64,000 bases of DNA from Actinospica robiniae DSM 44927 (GTDB lineage Bacteria; Actinomycetota; Actinomycetes; Streptomycetales; Catenulisporaceae): positions 2,229,372 through 2,293,371 of the forward strand of contig NZ_KI632511.1 in NCBI RefSeq assembly GCF_000504285.1, read 5' to 3'. Position numbers and translations under genes: made by a program. Positions 46,785-55,402 of this stretch are shown in pieces. A model generated the notes under the pieces. That model ran no database searches and was not told the DNA's origin. It saw only the letters and a program-made list of their open reading frames with translations. Numbering within the stretch: the first letter of the stretch is position 1; every line of letters starts with the position of its first letter.

Positions 46785-48287
46785 TCCCTGCAGCACCAGC
46801 GCCATCCGCTCCACCACGCGCCGGGCTCGCAACTCCAGCTCCGCCGGGTCGGCCAACTCCGCCTGGATCCCGCGCCAAGCCGCGTCCAGGCGTGCGTCGC
46901 CGCCGGCCGCCGCTTCGATCTCGGCCCGGAAGGCGGCCACCGCCTCGGGCTCTCGGGCGAGCGCGCGCAGCACGTCCAGCGCGTTGACGTTGCCCGAGCC
47001 CTCCCAGATCCCGTTGAGCGGCGCCTCGCGGTAGAGCCGGGCCGCGCCGAACGCCTCGTCATATCCGTTGCCGCCGAGGCACTCGAGCGCCTCGGCGACG
47101 GCCGCGGGCTGGCGCTTGCACACCCAGTACTTGCCGACGGCGGTGGCCAGGCGCAGGAAGGCGCGTTCGGTCTCGGACCCGCGCGCGGACCGGTCCACGG
47201 CCCCGGCCAGCCGCAGCGCCAGGGTGGTGGCGGCCTCGGACTCGAGGGCTAAGTCGGCGAGCACGTTGCGCATCAGGGGCTTGTCGATGAGCGCGGAACC
47301 GAACGCGTGCCGGTGCCGGGCCTGGTGGGCGGCCAGAGCCAGCGCGGCGCGGGTGCCGGCGGCCGAGCCGAGCACGCAGTCGAGCCGGGTCATCGTGACC
47401 ATCTCGATGATCGTGCGTACACCCTGGCCCTCCGCGCCGACCGGCCACGCCACGGTCTGGTCGAACTCGGGCTCGCTGCTGGCGTTGCTGCGGTTGCCCA
47501 GCTTCTGCTTGAGCCGCTGGATCAGGAAGGTGTTGCGCCCCCCGTCCGGCAGCACGCGCGGGACCAGGAAGCAGGAGAGCCCGCCGGGAGCCTGCGCGAG
47601 CACGAGGAATAGGTCGTTCATCGGCGCGCTGGTGAACCACTTGTGGCCGCGCAACAGCCAGGTCCCGTCGGACTGCGGCGTCGCGGTGGTGGTGTTCGCG
47701 CGCACGTCCGAGCCGCCCTGCTTCTCCGTCATGCCCATCCCGGCCAGCAGTCCGCGCTTGCCGAGCGGCGCGCGCAGGCCCGGGTCGTAGACGCGGCTGG
47801 TGAGCAAGGGCTCGTACTCGGCCGAGAGCGCAGCGTTGGCACGCAGCGCCGGCACGACGGCATAGGTCATCGAGATCGGACATCCGTGGCCCTGCTCGGC
47901 GGAGGACCAGGCCATGAACCCGGCCGCGCGTGCCACGTGCGTGCCGGCCTTGTGCTCGGCCCAGGCGGCGCCGGCCAGCCCTTCGCGCACGGCCACGTCC
48001 ATCAGCGCGTGGTAGGACGGATGGAACTCGACCTCGTCGATCCGGTTGCCGTAACGGTCGTGCGTGCGCAGAACCGGCTCGTGCTCGTTGGCCAGCCTCG
48101 CCCACTCCTGCACCTCGGCCGAGCCGGCGAGCACGCCGACGCGGTGCAGGTCGTCCGCGTACCAGTCGGCGCCTTCCCGCGCGAGGCCTTCGAGCAGCAC
48201 CGGATCGTCGGCCACGTCGTGCCCGACGAGCGGCGGGACCTGGTTGAGCACCTCGTGGGTGCGGCCGAGCGGTGTCGTCGTCGTCAC
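46641..48287 (-). CDS. AidB-like acyl-CoA dehydrogenase
   Basis: 548 aa from GTG 48287 (AAAGG 8 nt upstream); GTG 48296 would overlap its own ribosome site. AidB landmarks: THEVLNQVPPLVGHDV, EFHPSYHALM, TEKQGGSDVRANTT, GHKWFTSAPMNDLFLVLAQ, and the C-terminal ECLGGNGYDE and REAPLNGIWEGSGNVNALD. The base Glu of isovaleryl-type enzymes is not where expected, as in AidB. In E. coli AidB is linked to alkylation stress; substrate here is unknown. Its 3' end overlaps the YihY gene. Confidence 0.88.
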   Translation of the reverse strand: MTTTTPLGRTHEVLNQVPPLVGHDVADDPVLLEGLAREGADWYADDLHRVGVLAGSAEVQEWARLANEHEPVLRTHDRYGNRIDEVEFHPSYHALMDVAVREGLAGAAWAEHKAGTHVARAAGFMAWSSAEQGHGCPISMTYAVVPALRANAALSAEYEPLLTSRVYDPGLRAPLGKRGLLAGMGMTEKQGGSDVRANTTTATPQSDGTWLLRGHKWFTSAPMNDLFLVLAQAPGGLSCFLVPRVLPDGGRNTFLIQRLKQKLGNRSNASSEPEFDQTVAWPVGAEGQGVRTIIEMVTMTRLDCVLGSAAGTRAALALAAHQARHRHAFGSALIDKPLMRNVLADLALESEAATTLALRLAGAVDRSARGSETERAFLRLATAVGKYWVCKRQPAAVAEALECLGGNGYDEAFGAARLYREAPLNGIWEGSGNVNALDVLRALAREPEAVAAFRAEIEAAAGGDARLDAAWRGIQAELADPAELELRARRVVERMALVLQGSLLVRHAPAAVADAFCASRLAGDRGLAFGTLPAGVALGGVLDRLPRG

Positions 48288-48324
48288 CGTCTTCACCTTT
48301 CGAGTTCGAGCCTGGGCACGAACT

Positions 48325-48888
48325 CTACTCGCTGGTAACCTCCGCGGACACCGTGTACTTCCGGCCCGGCTGCCAGTCGAAGGGCGCTGCGAGCAGGTCT
48401 TCCAGGCGGGCTCCGGTCAGCAGCACGTCGAGTGCCCACTGGTTGGCGGTGTGGGCGATCAGCATGACCCGCTCGCCGTCCCAGCGCGCGACCAGGTCGT
48501 GCAGGAAGTCCTCGGTGGCGGCCACGACCTGGCGGTAGCTCTGGCCGCCGGGGAAGGGTTCGTCGATGTGGCTGACGCGCTCGGCCGCAACGAGCTGCGC
48601 CGGGCTGCCGTTGAGCCGGCCGTAGTCGCATTCGCGCAAGCGCGGATCGAGCAGGATCGGGGGCCGGCCGTCGGGGAAGGCGATACGGGCGGTGTCCACG
48701 GCGCGGCGCAGGTCCGAGCTGATCACGACGGCGATCCCCTGGTCTCGCCAGAGCCCGCCCAACTCGCGCGCCTCGCGGCGCCCTTCGTCGGACAGTGCGC
48801 CGGGGAGCCAGCCGGTCGAGATGCCGGCCTCGTTGTCGGTGGTGGGCGTGTGCGTCTCGTAGATCAGCTCGACGGCCATGGCAGGCAT
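48325..48888 (-). CDS. Histidine phosphatase-fold protein lacking RHG
   Basis: 187 aa from ATG 48888 (ATG 48879 also possible). The fold is that of the phosphoglycerate-mutase/acid-phosphatase family: LSDEGRREARELG, VVISSDLRRAVDTARIAF, RLRECDYG and VMLIAHTANQWALD. The hallmark N-terminal RHG is replaced by ETH (IYETHTPTTDNEAGIS), so the catalytic His may remain but the Arg is lost. I recall a similar ETH form in other actinomycetes. Starts 1 nt after the GNAT stop, so co-translated. Confidence 0.8.
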   Translation of the reverse strand: MPAMAVELIYETHTPTTDNEAGISTGWLPGALSDEGRREARELGGLWRDQGIAVVISSDLRRAVDTARIAFPDGRPPILLDPRLRECDYGRLNGSPAQLVAAERVSHIDEPFPGGQSYRQVVAATEDFLHDLVARWDGERVMLIAHTANQWALDVLLTGARLEDLLAAPFDWQPGRKYTVSAEVTSE

Positions 48889-48889
48889 C

Positions 48890-49465
48890 TTATTCCCGGC
48901 GCAGCTCGGACAGGCTCCGCTCGTAGACGACGTCTCCGTGCTCGGAGCCTTCGACGGCGTCCGGCCAGTCGGCGAAGAACGTGCGGACATAGCGCAGCCC
49001 GACCTTCTCCATGACCCGGCGGGAGGCGGTGTTCACCGTCATCGTGGTCGCGGCCACGCTTTCACAGCCGTGGATATCGGGGCCGTCTCCGGCATACTCG
49101 AATGCCCGAAGAATCAGTGCTCTCGCACCTTCCGCGGCATATCCGCGGCCCCACATCGACGGACGGATCCGGTATCCGAGTTCTAGCCCGGGATGCTCCT
49201 CGAGACCGACGCTGTTCGCCGGGACGAGGCTCGCCCAGCCGACGAATCCGCCGGACCTCCGCTCCTGCAGGGCGAACCGGCCGAGGCCGGCGGGCAGCCG
49301 CTGGTAGCCGGCCAGGATGCCCGGCAGCGTCTGCCCGGCCACCACCTCGCGCGCAACCGGCCTGCCGTCGTCGATGAAGCGCATCACCGCGGGATCGGCG
49401 TGCAGGGCGGCCAGGTCCTCGAGGTCCGCCGGCTCGAAGCGGCGCAGCACCAGGCGATCGGTCAC
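48890..49465 (-). CDS. GNAT acetyltransferase (RimJ/RimL type)
   Basis: 191 aa from GTG 49465. Acetyltransf_3 pattern: TDRLVLRRFEPADLEDLAALHADPAVMRFI, GRFALQERRSGGFVGWASL, LELGYRIRPSMWGRGYAAEGARALILRAFE (acetyl-CoA loop RGYAAEG) and NTASRRVMEKVGLRYV. Substrate could be a protein N-terminus or small amine. First gene of a two-gene unit with the phosphatase-like protein. Confidence 0.9.
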   Translation of the reverse strand: MTDRLVLRRFEPADLEDLAALHADPAVMRFIDDGRPVAREVVAGQTLPGILAGYQRLPAGLGRFALQERRSGGFVGWASLVPANSVGLEEHPGLELGYRIRPSMWGRGYAAEGARALILRAFEYAGDGPDIHGCESVAATTMTVNTASRRVMEKVGLRYVRTFFADWPDAVEGSEHGDVVYERSLSELRRE

Positions 49466-49521
49466 GACGGTCCCTCGCTGTGCTGCAATCGAGTATCCAC
49501 GGCTGCGAGTTTACTCAAGCG

Positions 49522-49674
49522 TCAGCGCCCTGAATCGCGCCGGCGCCAGGTGAGCACGAGCAGGAACACGCCGAGCAGCACGATGCCGAGCCCGAGCAGC
49601 GGCACGCCGAAGCCCTGGTAGGCGGTGCGGGCCACGACCCGGCCGGCCGCGATGAGCGGAACGAGGGGCGACAC
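49522..49674 (-). CDS. 50-residue single-helix membrane protein
   Basis: 50 aa from GTG 49674, with TAAGGT exactly 7 nt upstream (leaderless pattern) or alternatively AAGG as ribosome site. SPLVPLIAAGRVVARTAYQG is followed by a hydrophobic helix (VPLLGLGIVLLGVFLLVLTW) and a positive RRRDSGR tail. Similar short proteins occur widely in actinomycetes without known role. It would be missed by any 60-residue cutoff. Confidence 0.6.
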   Translation of the reverse strand: MSPLVPLIAAGRVVARTAYQGFGVPLLGLGIVLLGVFLLVLTWRRRDSGR

Positions 49675-49830
49675 GGCCGCTACCTTAGGCACGAGAGCCC
49701 GCCGATTTCGTTAGGACGGCCCCAACACGCGCTTTTCCACCCGTATAGCCGCGCTCGGACGGTAACAGAAAGCAGGCTCGAACCGACTACCATGATTGCC
49801 CTTGCCGTCGGCACGAGGCGCCGCGTCGAA

Positions 49831-50637
49831 GTGGAGAGAGGGCGAGAAGACATCAAGCGCTATGAACGGCTCGACGCGATCCTCGAGCTGCTGGCCCGGG
49901 AAGGGAAGCTGGACGTCGAGGGCGCCGCGGAGCGGCTGGACGCCTCGGAGGCGACGATCCGGCGGGATCTGGAGTACCTGGCCGAGCAGCGGCTGCTCAC
50001 CCGCACGCACGGCGGGGCCGTGGCCAACAGCACCTCCTACGACCTGCCGCTGAGGTTCAAGTCGGGGCGGCAGAGCGAGGCCAAGCAGCGGATCGGGCAG
50101 GCCGCGGCCGCGCTGGTGCCGGCGGGCGGGGTGGTCGGGATCAACGGCGGGACCACGACGACCGAGGCGGCGCGGGCGCTGGGTACGCGCGCGGACCTGA
50201 CCGGGTCGGGGGAAGGCGCGGCGCTGACGGTGGTGACCAACGCGCTCAACATCGCCTACGAGCTCGCCGTCCGCCCGCACATCAAGACCGTGGTGACCGG
50301 CGGCGTGGCCCGGGCCAGCTCCTACGAGCTCACCGGGCCGCTGGCCACCGGGATCCTGGACCGGCTGCAGCTGGACCTCGCGCTGCTCGGCGTGGACGCG
50401 GTGGACCCGGACTGGGGGGCGACGGCGCACCACGAGGGCGAGGCCGTCATCAACCAGTTGATGGCGGAGCGGGCGCGCACGGTGATCGTGCTGGCCGACT
50501 CCACCAAGCTGGCCCGCAAGACCTTCGCCCGGATCCGTTCGATCGAGCAGGTGGACGTGCTGGTCACGGACGAGGACGCGGACGCCGAGGTGCTCGCCCG
50601 CTTCGCCGCCGCGGGGGTGCGGGTCGTGACGGCTTGA
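49831..50637 (+). CDS. DeoR-family transcriptional regulator
   Basis: 268 aa from GTG 49831. The ATG at 49792 is the end of a TACCAT box (49788-49793), so transcription probably begins near 49800 and that ATG cannot be used. DeoR helix-turn-helix: KRYERLDAILELLAREGKLDVEGAAERLDASEATIRRDLEYLAEQRLLTRTHGGAV. The sensor domain has VGINGGTTTTEAARAL, VVTNALNIAYELA and DLALLGVDAVD, a sugar-phosphate-isomerase-like fold. No sugar operon adjoins it, so targets are elsewhere. Confidence 0.9.
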   Translation: MERGREDIKRYERLDAILELLAREGKLDVEGAAERLDASEATIRRDLEYLAEQRLLTRTHGGAVANSTSYDLPLRFKSGRQSEAKQRIGQAAAALVPAGGVVGINGGTTTTEAARALGTRADLTGSGEGAALTVVTNALNIAYELAVRPHIKTVVTGGVARASSYELTGPLATGILDRLQLDLALLGVDAVDPDWGATAHHEGEAVINQLMAERARTVIVLADSTKLARKTFARIRSIEQVDVLVTDEDADAEVLARFAAAGVRVVTA

Positions 50638-50665
50638 TCCCGGGGTGGCGCTAGGCTCGGGTCTC

Positions 50666-51718
50666 ATGTCAGACAGCGACGGAGTTGAGCAGGGCGCCCT
50701 CGACGCGGCGGAGGCCGGCCGGGCCGCCACGACCGAGGCGATAAGGCGGCGCAGCCGGGCCTACCACAACGGGCAGTTGGTGGCGGAGGACTTCCCGCTG
50801 GAGATGTGCTCGGAGTGGTCCGAGGCCTCGGACGCCATGGTCTGGTTCGACCTGCCCGATCCCACGCCGGAGGAGCTCGAGACGCTGCGCGAGGAGCTCG
50901 GCCTGCACAGCCTGGCCATCGAGGACGCCACGCACCTGCAGCAGCGGCCGAAGCTGGACCGGTACGACGGCCACCTGGTCTTGAGCGCCTACCGGGTCCG
51001 GGCGATCGACGCCGCGGACCTCGACGCGGCGATGATACTCGGGTTCATCACCCCCAAGGCGCTGATCACGGTGCACCAGGCCGGGGTGATGGACCTGGAC
51101 GCGCTCACCCGGCACTGGGACGACAACGCCGACCTGGCCAAGTTCGGCGTGCCGTTCCTGGTCTACGGCCTGCTCGACAGCATCGTCGACGGGTACTTCG
51201 ACGCGCTCCAAGCCCTGGACGACACGCTCGAGGACCTCAGCGACCAGATCTTCGACGCCGCGGCCGGCCACGAGTCGGCCACCGCGCTGCGCCGCACCTT
51301 CGAGCTGCGCAAGGGCATCCTGACCGCCCGGCGCGTGATCTCGCCGATGCGCGAGGTCGTCAATGCCCTGATGCGTCGGGACTGGACCAGCCACACGCCC
51401 GACCTGATGCCCTACTACCAGGACCTCTACGACCACGTGCTGCGCGCGGCGGACTGGACCGACAACCTGCGCGACCTGCTCGGCACGGTGCGCGAGACCC
51501 AGCTGACCATCCAGGGCAACCGGATGAACCTGATCATGAAGAAGGTGACCAGCTGGGCCGCGATCATCGCCGTGCCGACGGCGGTGACCGGCTTCTACGG
51601 GCAGAACGTGCCCTATCCGGGCTTCGACACGCACGACGGGTTCTGGGTCTCGACCCTGCTGATCGTCGTGCTCTCCGCGCTGCTGTACTGGTCGTTCAAG
51701 CGGCGAGACTGGCTGTGA
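50666..51718 (+). CDS. CorA-family metal transporter with GQN motif
   Basis: 350 aa from ATG 50666; TAGGCT lies 8 nt upstream. Cytoplasmic alpha/beta and stalk helices (WFDLPDPTPEELETLREELGLHSLAIEDATH, RKGILTARRVISPMREVVNALMRRD) are followed by two C-terminal membrane helices. The pore signature YGMN is YGQN here (FYGQNVPYPGF, near residue 312). Basic RRDWL end. It should carry Mg2+ or another divalent ion. The last 23 nt overlap the convergent DUF4265 gene. Confidence 0.9.
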   Translation: MSDSDGVEQGALDAAEAGRAATTEAIRRRSRAYHNGQLVAEDFPLEMCSEWSEASDAMVWFDLPDPTPEELETLREELGLHSLAIEDATHLQQRPKLDRYDGHLVLSAYRVRAIDAADLDAAMILGFITPKALITVHQAGVMDLDALTRHWDDNADLAKFGVPFLVYGLLDSIVDGYFDALQALDDTLEDLSDQIFDAAAGHESATALRRTFELRKGILTARRVISPMREVVNALMRRDWTSHTPDLMPYYQDLYDHVLRAADWTDNLRDLLGTVRETQLTIQGNRMNLIMKKVTSWAAIIAVPTAVTGFYGQNVPYPGFDTHDGFWVSTLLIVVLSALLYWSFKRRDWL

Positions 51719-52217
51719 ACGGGAGGGCGTCGGCCCATTCCCAGTGGCCGAGCCCGTCCTGCACGATCCGGCCCATCGTGTCGAACACCACGCCCGCCGG
51801 CGCCCCCGGCGGGAGGTCGACCGAGACGAACCGGGGGCCGTGCCATTCGCTCAGCAGTCCGGCGCTGGCCACGCAGAACCTCGCCGCGTCCACGGTGCCG
51901 GCCCAGCGCGCCGCGTCCTCGTCCTCGTTCAGGAGCACTCGCAGCACGCGGTGGCCGGCCCGGCGCACCACCTCGGCCACCCGCCCGTCCGCGGCCAAGC
52001 GCACCACGTCGCCCAGAGCCAGGCCGTAGGCCATGAACGGAATGCAGGCCAGCGCATAGCTGCCGTCGCCGAGGTCGTGCAGCCACACCTGCTCGAACTG
52101 GCCGTCGAGGCCGAAGGGCGCCAGGTCGATCTGCGCGAGGTAGTTCGAGTCCTTACGCTCCGCCGGGTCCACGTGCACGATGTAGAACCCTGCGGTCGCT
52201 TCCGCGGCGTCCGTCAT
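51696..52217 (-). CDS. DUF4265 protein
   Basis: 173 aa from ATG 52217; TACGAT lies 6 nt upstream. The pattern EQVWLHDLGDGSYALACIPFMAYGLALGDVVRLAADGRVAEVVRRAGHRVLRVLL matches DUF4265, a family of small cytoplasmic proteins without assigned function. An extra C-terminal 60 residues complete it. Divergent from the membrane protein at 52294, which has the same TACGAT box. Confidence 0.75.
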   Translation of the reverse strand: MTDAAEATAGFYIVHVDPAERKDSNYLAQIDLAPFGLDGQFEQVWLHDLGDGSYALACIPFMAYGLALGDVVRLAADGRVAEVVRRAGHRVLRVLLNEDEDAARWAGTVDAARFCVASAGLLSEWHGPRFVSVDLPPGAPAGVVFDTMGRIVQDGLGHWEWADALPFTASLAA

Positions 52218-52293
52218 GTCGCGATCGTAGGACGCGGAGGCCCGACGGCGACACCGGATCGCGTCAAACCGCCGGGAAGCGTACGATCCACAT

Positions 52294-52824
52294 ATGGGGA
52301 GTATCAGTGATCGTACGCCGTCGACCGGCGGCGGGACCGGCGAGCCGGTGCCGAAGCTGCTGATGATTCCAGTGGTGCCGATCGCCGCCGGAATCGCGGC
52401 GTGGGCCGTCGCCGAGTACACCAGGACCTCGTTGGGCGCGTGGCGCTTCCTCATCGTCGCGCCGCTCGCCCTCTACGCGGTGGGGATGGGATTCGGCATC
52501 ACCGTCTTCGGGCTGTTGATGTGGATGGACGCATCGGATCGGCCGGTGCGGCGGAAATGGATCCGCCGCGCGGAGCAGACCATCACCCCGTTGATCGTCT
52601 GCGCACTCGTGTACGTCGTGGCGATGTTCGCCTTCCAGTTGAGCCATGACGGACTGCGGACGGCGTTGGATCGATTCCCTTGGCTCAGCCTCCTGCTGTC
52701 CGCGCTCGTCTACCGGCAGTGGCGCAGGGATCGGTTGCTCGAGCGGTCAGCCGATGTCCCTGCGGCGCAGGCCGATCAGGCCGGCGGCGGTCAGCACGAC
52801 GCCGATGGCGGCCATCACGAGTAA
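52294..52824 (+). CDS. Small integral membrane protein, unknown
   Basis: 176 aa; TACGAT (52282-52287) lies 6 nt before the ATG, so leaderless. Four hydrophobic stretches: IPVVPIAAGIAAWAV, FLIVAPLALYAVGMGFGITVFGLLMW, TPLIVCALVYVVAMFAF and PWLSLLLSALVY. A hydrophilic tail ([22 protein letters not shown]) is encoded antisense to the last 78 nt of the ABC permease gene. No family recognised. Confidence 0.65.
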   Translation: MGSISDRTPSTGGGTGEPVPKLLMIPVVPIAAGIAAWAVAEYTRTSLGAWRFLIVAPLALYAVGMGFGITVFGLLMWMDASDRPVRRKWIRRAEQTITPLIVCALVYVVAMFAFQLSHDGLRTALDRFPWLSLLLSALVYRQWRRDRLLERSADVPAAQADQAGGGQHDADGGHHE

Positions 52825-54354
52825 GGGCTCTGCGGGGATGGCGACGCCGGGGGCGCGCGGGACGGCGGCGAACGGGGAGACGTCGGTGACCCATTGGCTC
52901 AGCCGGAGCAGCGGGCCGAGTTCCTGCAGCAGGATGCACAGGCCGACGAAGCTCCAGCCGACCGCGCCGGCGGCCCGGGGGAAGTACCCGTAGACGGCGA
53001 CGGTGAGGCCGACCGCGATCCAGACCGCGGGCAGCTGGATCAGTCCGGCCCACAGCGTTTCGGCCAGCTGGCGGCCGAGGTCGCCGGAGCGTCCGCCGTG
53101 GGCCAGGCCGGCGGCCGCGCCGCTGACCGCCAGCAGCAGCGCGGAACCGGCGAGCGGGTAGGCCAGGTGGCTCGCCGCCCAACGGATCCGCGACGTTCCC
53201 GTGGCGAGCAGCGGTTCGACCCGCCCGCTGCTCTCCTCAGCCCGCAACCGCATCGTGCTCTGCACCGCGTAGAAGGCCACGACGAGGCCGAGGATGTTCA
53301 TGCACGAGGCCAGATACGCCTGCACGATGCTGCCCTGGCCGCCCATGCGCTGGATGATCTCGTTCGCCTGCCGGCTGGTGCCGACGAGTTCGACGATGCT
53401 GTCGGCGATGGCTCCGAGCACGGCGCTGAAGAGCAGCAGGCCGATGCCCCAGCCGATCAGGTTGCCGCGGTGCAGCCGCCAGCCTAGCGCGCCGGCCGAG
53501 CTGAGGCGCGGCGAGCCCGCGGCCGGGCCCGGACGGGCCGGGAAGATCCCGCCGCCGAGGTCGCGTGCCCCGGCGAGCCGGAAGGCGACGGCGGCCAGTC
53601 CGGCCGTGCCGCCGATGGCGAGCAGCAGCACCCACCAGCGGTCACCCGCGAAGGCTTGGGCCTGCTCGGTCCAGCCGATCGGGCTCAGCCAGCTCAGCCA
53701 GCCGGCCCGTGTCCCGGCGCCGAAGCAGCGCAGCAGGTAGGCCGCACCGAGCACGGTGAAGGCGAGACCGCCGGCCGAGCGGCCGAAGTCGGTCAGCTGC
53801 GCGGTGATCGCGGCCACGGCGGCGAAGAACCAGCCGCACGCGGCGATCGCCAGGCCGAAGAGGAACGCGCCGGAGGCCCCGGTGCCGAACACCGTCAGGA
53901 TCGCGCCGATGAGCACGCCGAGGGCGAGCTGCGTGGACAGCACGGTGCGCAGCACGGCGATCAGCGGCGCGTGCCGGCCGACCGCGCCGGCGCCGACGAG
54001 TTCGAAGCGTCCGGCCTCCTCCTCCGCGCGGGTGTGCCGGATCACGGTGACGATGCTCATGATGGCCAGCAGCAGCGAGCCGAAGACGCCCATGCGCCAC
54101 GCGGTGAGGCCGCCGAGCGAGGTGAGGTCGAAAGGCTTGCCGTAGAGCACGTCCAGCGCCGGATCCGTGCCGACGGTGGCGGCGAACGCGGCTCGCGACT
54201 CAGGGGTCGGATACAGCTGGCGGAACGAGTACGCGGTGCCGCCGACCGAGGCGAGCAGCGCGTAGCACCAGATCGGCAGCCGGATCCGCTCCCGCCGGGT
54301 GACCAGTTTGGCCAGCTGCGGCACCCCGGCCGCGCTCGTCTCGAGGCCGCTCAT
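52747..54354 (-). CDS. ABC exporter permease (polyketide-antibiotic type)
   Basis: 535 aa, about twelve hydrophobic helices in two similar halves, the fused form of an ABC-2 permease. Cytoplasmic segments [23 protein letters not shown] and [21 protein letters not shown] are the paired coupling regions (E-E-GR-E-LLA-G). This resembles TnrB-type transporters for polyether and related antibiotics. ATG 54354 overlaps the ATPase stop by 4 nt. The real substrate is unknown. Confidence 0.85.
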   Translation of the reverse strand: MSGLETSAAGVPQLAKLVTRRERIRLPIWCYALLASVGGTAYSFRQLYPTPESRAAFAATVGTDPALDVLYGKPFDLTSLGGLTAWRMGVFGSLLLAIMSIVTVIRHTRAEEEAGRFELVGAGAVGRHAPLIAVLRTVLSTQLALGVLIGAILTVFGTGASGAFLFGLAIAACGWFFAAVAAITAQLTDFGRSAGGLAFTVLGAAYLLRCFGAGTRAGWLSWLSPIGWTEQAQAFAGDRWWVLLLAIGGTAGLAAVAFRLAGARDLGGGIFPARPGPAAGSPRLSSAGALGWRLHRGNLIGWGIGLLLFSAVLGAIADSIVELVGTSRQANEIIQRMGGQGSIVQAYLASCMNILGLVVAFYAVQSTMRLRAEESSGRVEPLLATGTSRIRWAASHLAYPLAGSALLLAVSGAAAGLAHGGRSGDLGRQLAETLWAGLIQLPAVWIAVGLTVAVYGYFPRAAGAVGWSFVGLCILLQELGPLLRLSQWVTDVSPFAAVPRAPGVAIPAEPLLVMAAIGVVLTAAGLIGLRRRDIG

Positions 54355-55304
54355 CGCACCGCGCCGGAGCCGGAGGGCGCAGTCGGCGCGGGAATCGCGG
54401 CCACTGGCTCAGTGTCCTGATAGTGCCGCAGGAACAGCTCCTCCAGCGTCGGCGGCCGACTGGTCAGAGACCTGATACCGGCTGCGGAGAGCGCTCGGAT
54501 GAGCGCGTCGAGCCGGTCGGTGTCGACCTCGCACCGCAGCTGCGCACCGGTGCCGGCGTCGCGGATCTCGAGCCCGTGCAGGCCTTCGAGCGTGTCGACG
54601 CCCTCAGGCGCGGCGGCGAGCTCGGCTTCGACCGCGGTGCGGGTGAGGTGGCGTAGCTCGGCGAGCGTGCCGGTCTCGGCGGTGCGTCCGCGACGGATGA
54701 TGGTGACCCGGTCGCACAGCGCCTCGACCTCGGCGAGGATGTGGCTGGACAGCAGCACACTGCGACCCCGCTCGCGCTCCTCGTCGACGCAGCGGCGGAA
54801 GACCTCCTCCATCAGCGGGTCGAGGCCGGAGGTGGGCTCGTCGAGCAGCAGCAGCTCCGCGTCCGAGGCGAAGGCGGCGATCAGCGCGACCTTCTGCCGG
54901 TTGCCCTTGGAGTAGGCGCGGCCCTTCTTCTTCGGGTCCAGCTCGAACCGGGCGAGCAGGTCGTCCCGGCGCGCCGGATCGAGGCCGCCGCGCAGCCGGC
55001 CGAGCAGGTCGATCGTCTCGCCGCCGGAGAGATTCGGCCAGAGGGTGACGTCGCCGGGGACGTAGGCCAGCCGCCGGTGCAGGGCGACGGCGTCGCGCCA
55101 GGGATCGCCGCCGAGCAGCGCGGCCCGGCCGCCGTCGGCGCGCTGGAGTCCGAGCAGCACGCGCAGGGTGGTGGACTTGCCGGCGCCGTTGGGGCCGAGG
55201 AATCCGTGCACCTCGCCCGGGCGTACGGTCAGGTCGAGGCCGTCGAGCGCGACCGTGCGGCCGAAGCTCTTGCGCAGGCCGGCCACCTCGATGACAGGGT
55301 CCAT
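54351..55304 (-). CDS. ABC transporter ATP-binding protein
   Basis: 317 aa. Walker [10 protein letters not shown], a signature region replaced by [16 protein letters not shown] (SKGNRQK form, usual in this exporter group), Walker [17 protein letters not shown] and [15 protein letters not shown] lies 6 nt before the ATG and TTCACA 17 nt farther upstream, a leaderless sigma-70 promoter overlapped by the palindrome at 55323-55340. First gene of the exporter operon. Confidence 0.92.
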   Translation of the reverse strand: MDPVIEVAGLRKSFGRTVALDGLDLTVRPGEVHGFLGPNGAGKSTTLRVLLGLQRADGGRAALLGGDPWRDAVALHRRLAYVPGDVTLWPNLSGGETIDLLGRLRGGLDPARRDDLLARFELDPKKKGRAYSKGNRQKVALIAAFASDAELLLLDEPTSGLDPLMEEVFRRCVDEERERGRSVLLSSHILAEVEALCDRVTIIRRGRTAETGTLAELRHLTRTAVEAELAAAPEGVDTLEGLHGLEIRDAGTGAQLRCEVDTDRLDALIRALSAAGIRSLTSRPPTLEELFLRHYQDTEPVAAIPAPTAPSGSGAVR

Positions 55305-55322
55305 GCGGCTAGCCTACACACA

Positions 55323-55340
55323 TTTCACAAAGTTGTGAAA
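55323..55340. promoter_or_regulatory. Operator for GbsR/MarR regulator (divergent promoters)
   Basis: TTTCACAA-AG-TTGTGAAA, 8-bp arms. On the minus strand it covers the -35 TTCACA and spacer of the ABC promoter (-10 TAGGCT). On the plus strand it overlaps TTGTGA upstream of TACAAT (55354-55359), the probable promoter of the regulator gene. One bound dimer could repress both directions. Confidence 0.65.
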
Positions 55341-55402
55341 GTTGTTGAGGACCTACAATGACCTCACGGGCGTAGAACTTCCGTGAGGAGCGAATCCGAA
55401 TC

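Noticed and set aside
49792-49830. ATG 49792 as start of the DeoR regulator
   Set aside because: The ATG is part of a TACCAT promoter box, so it would not be in the transcript.
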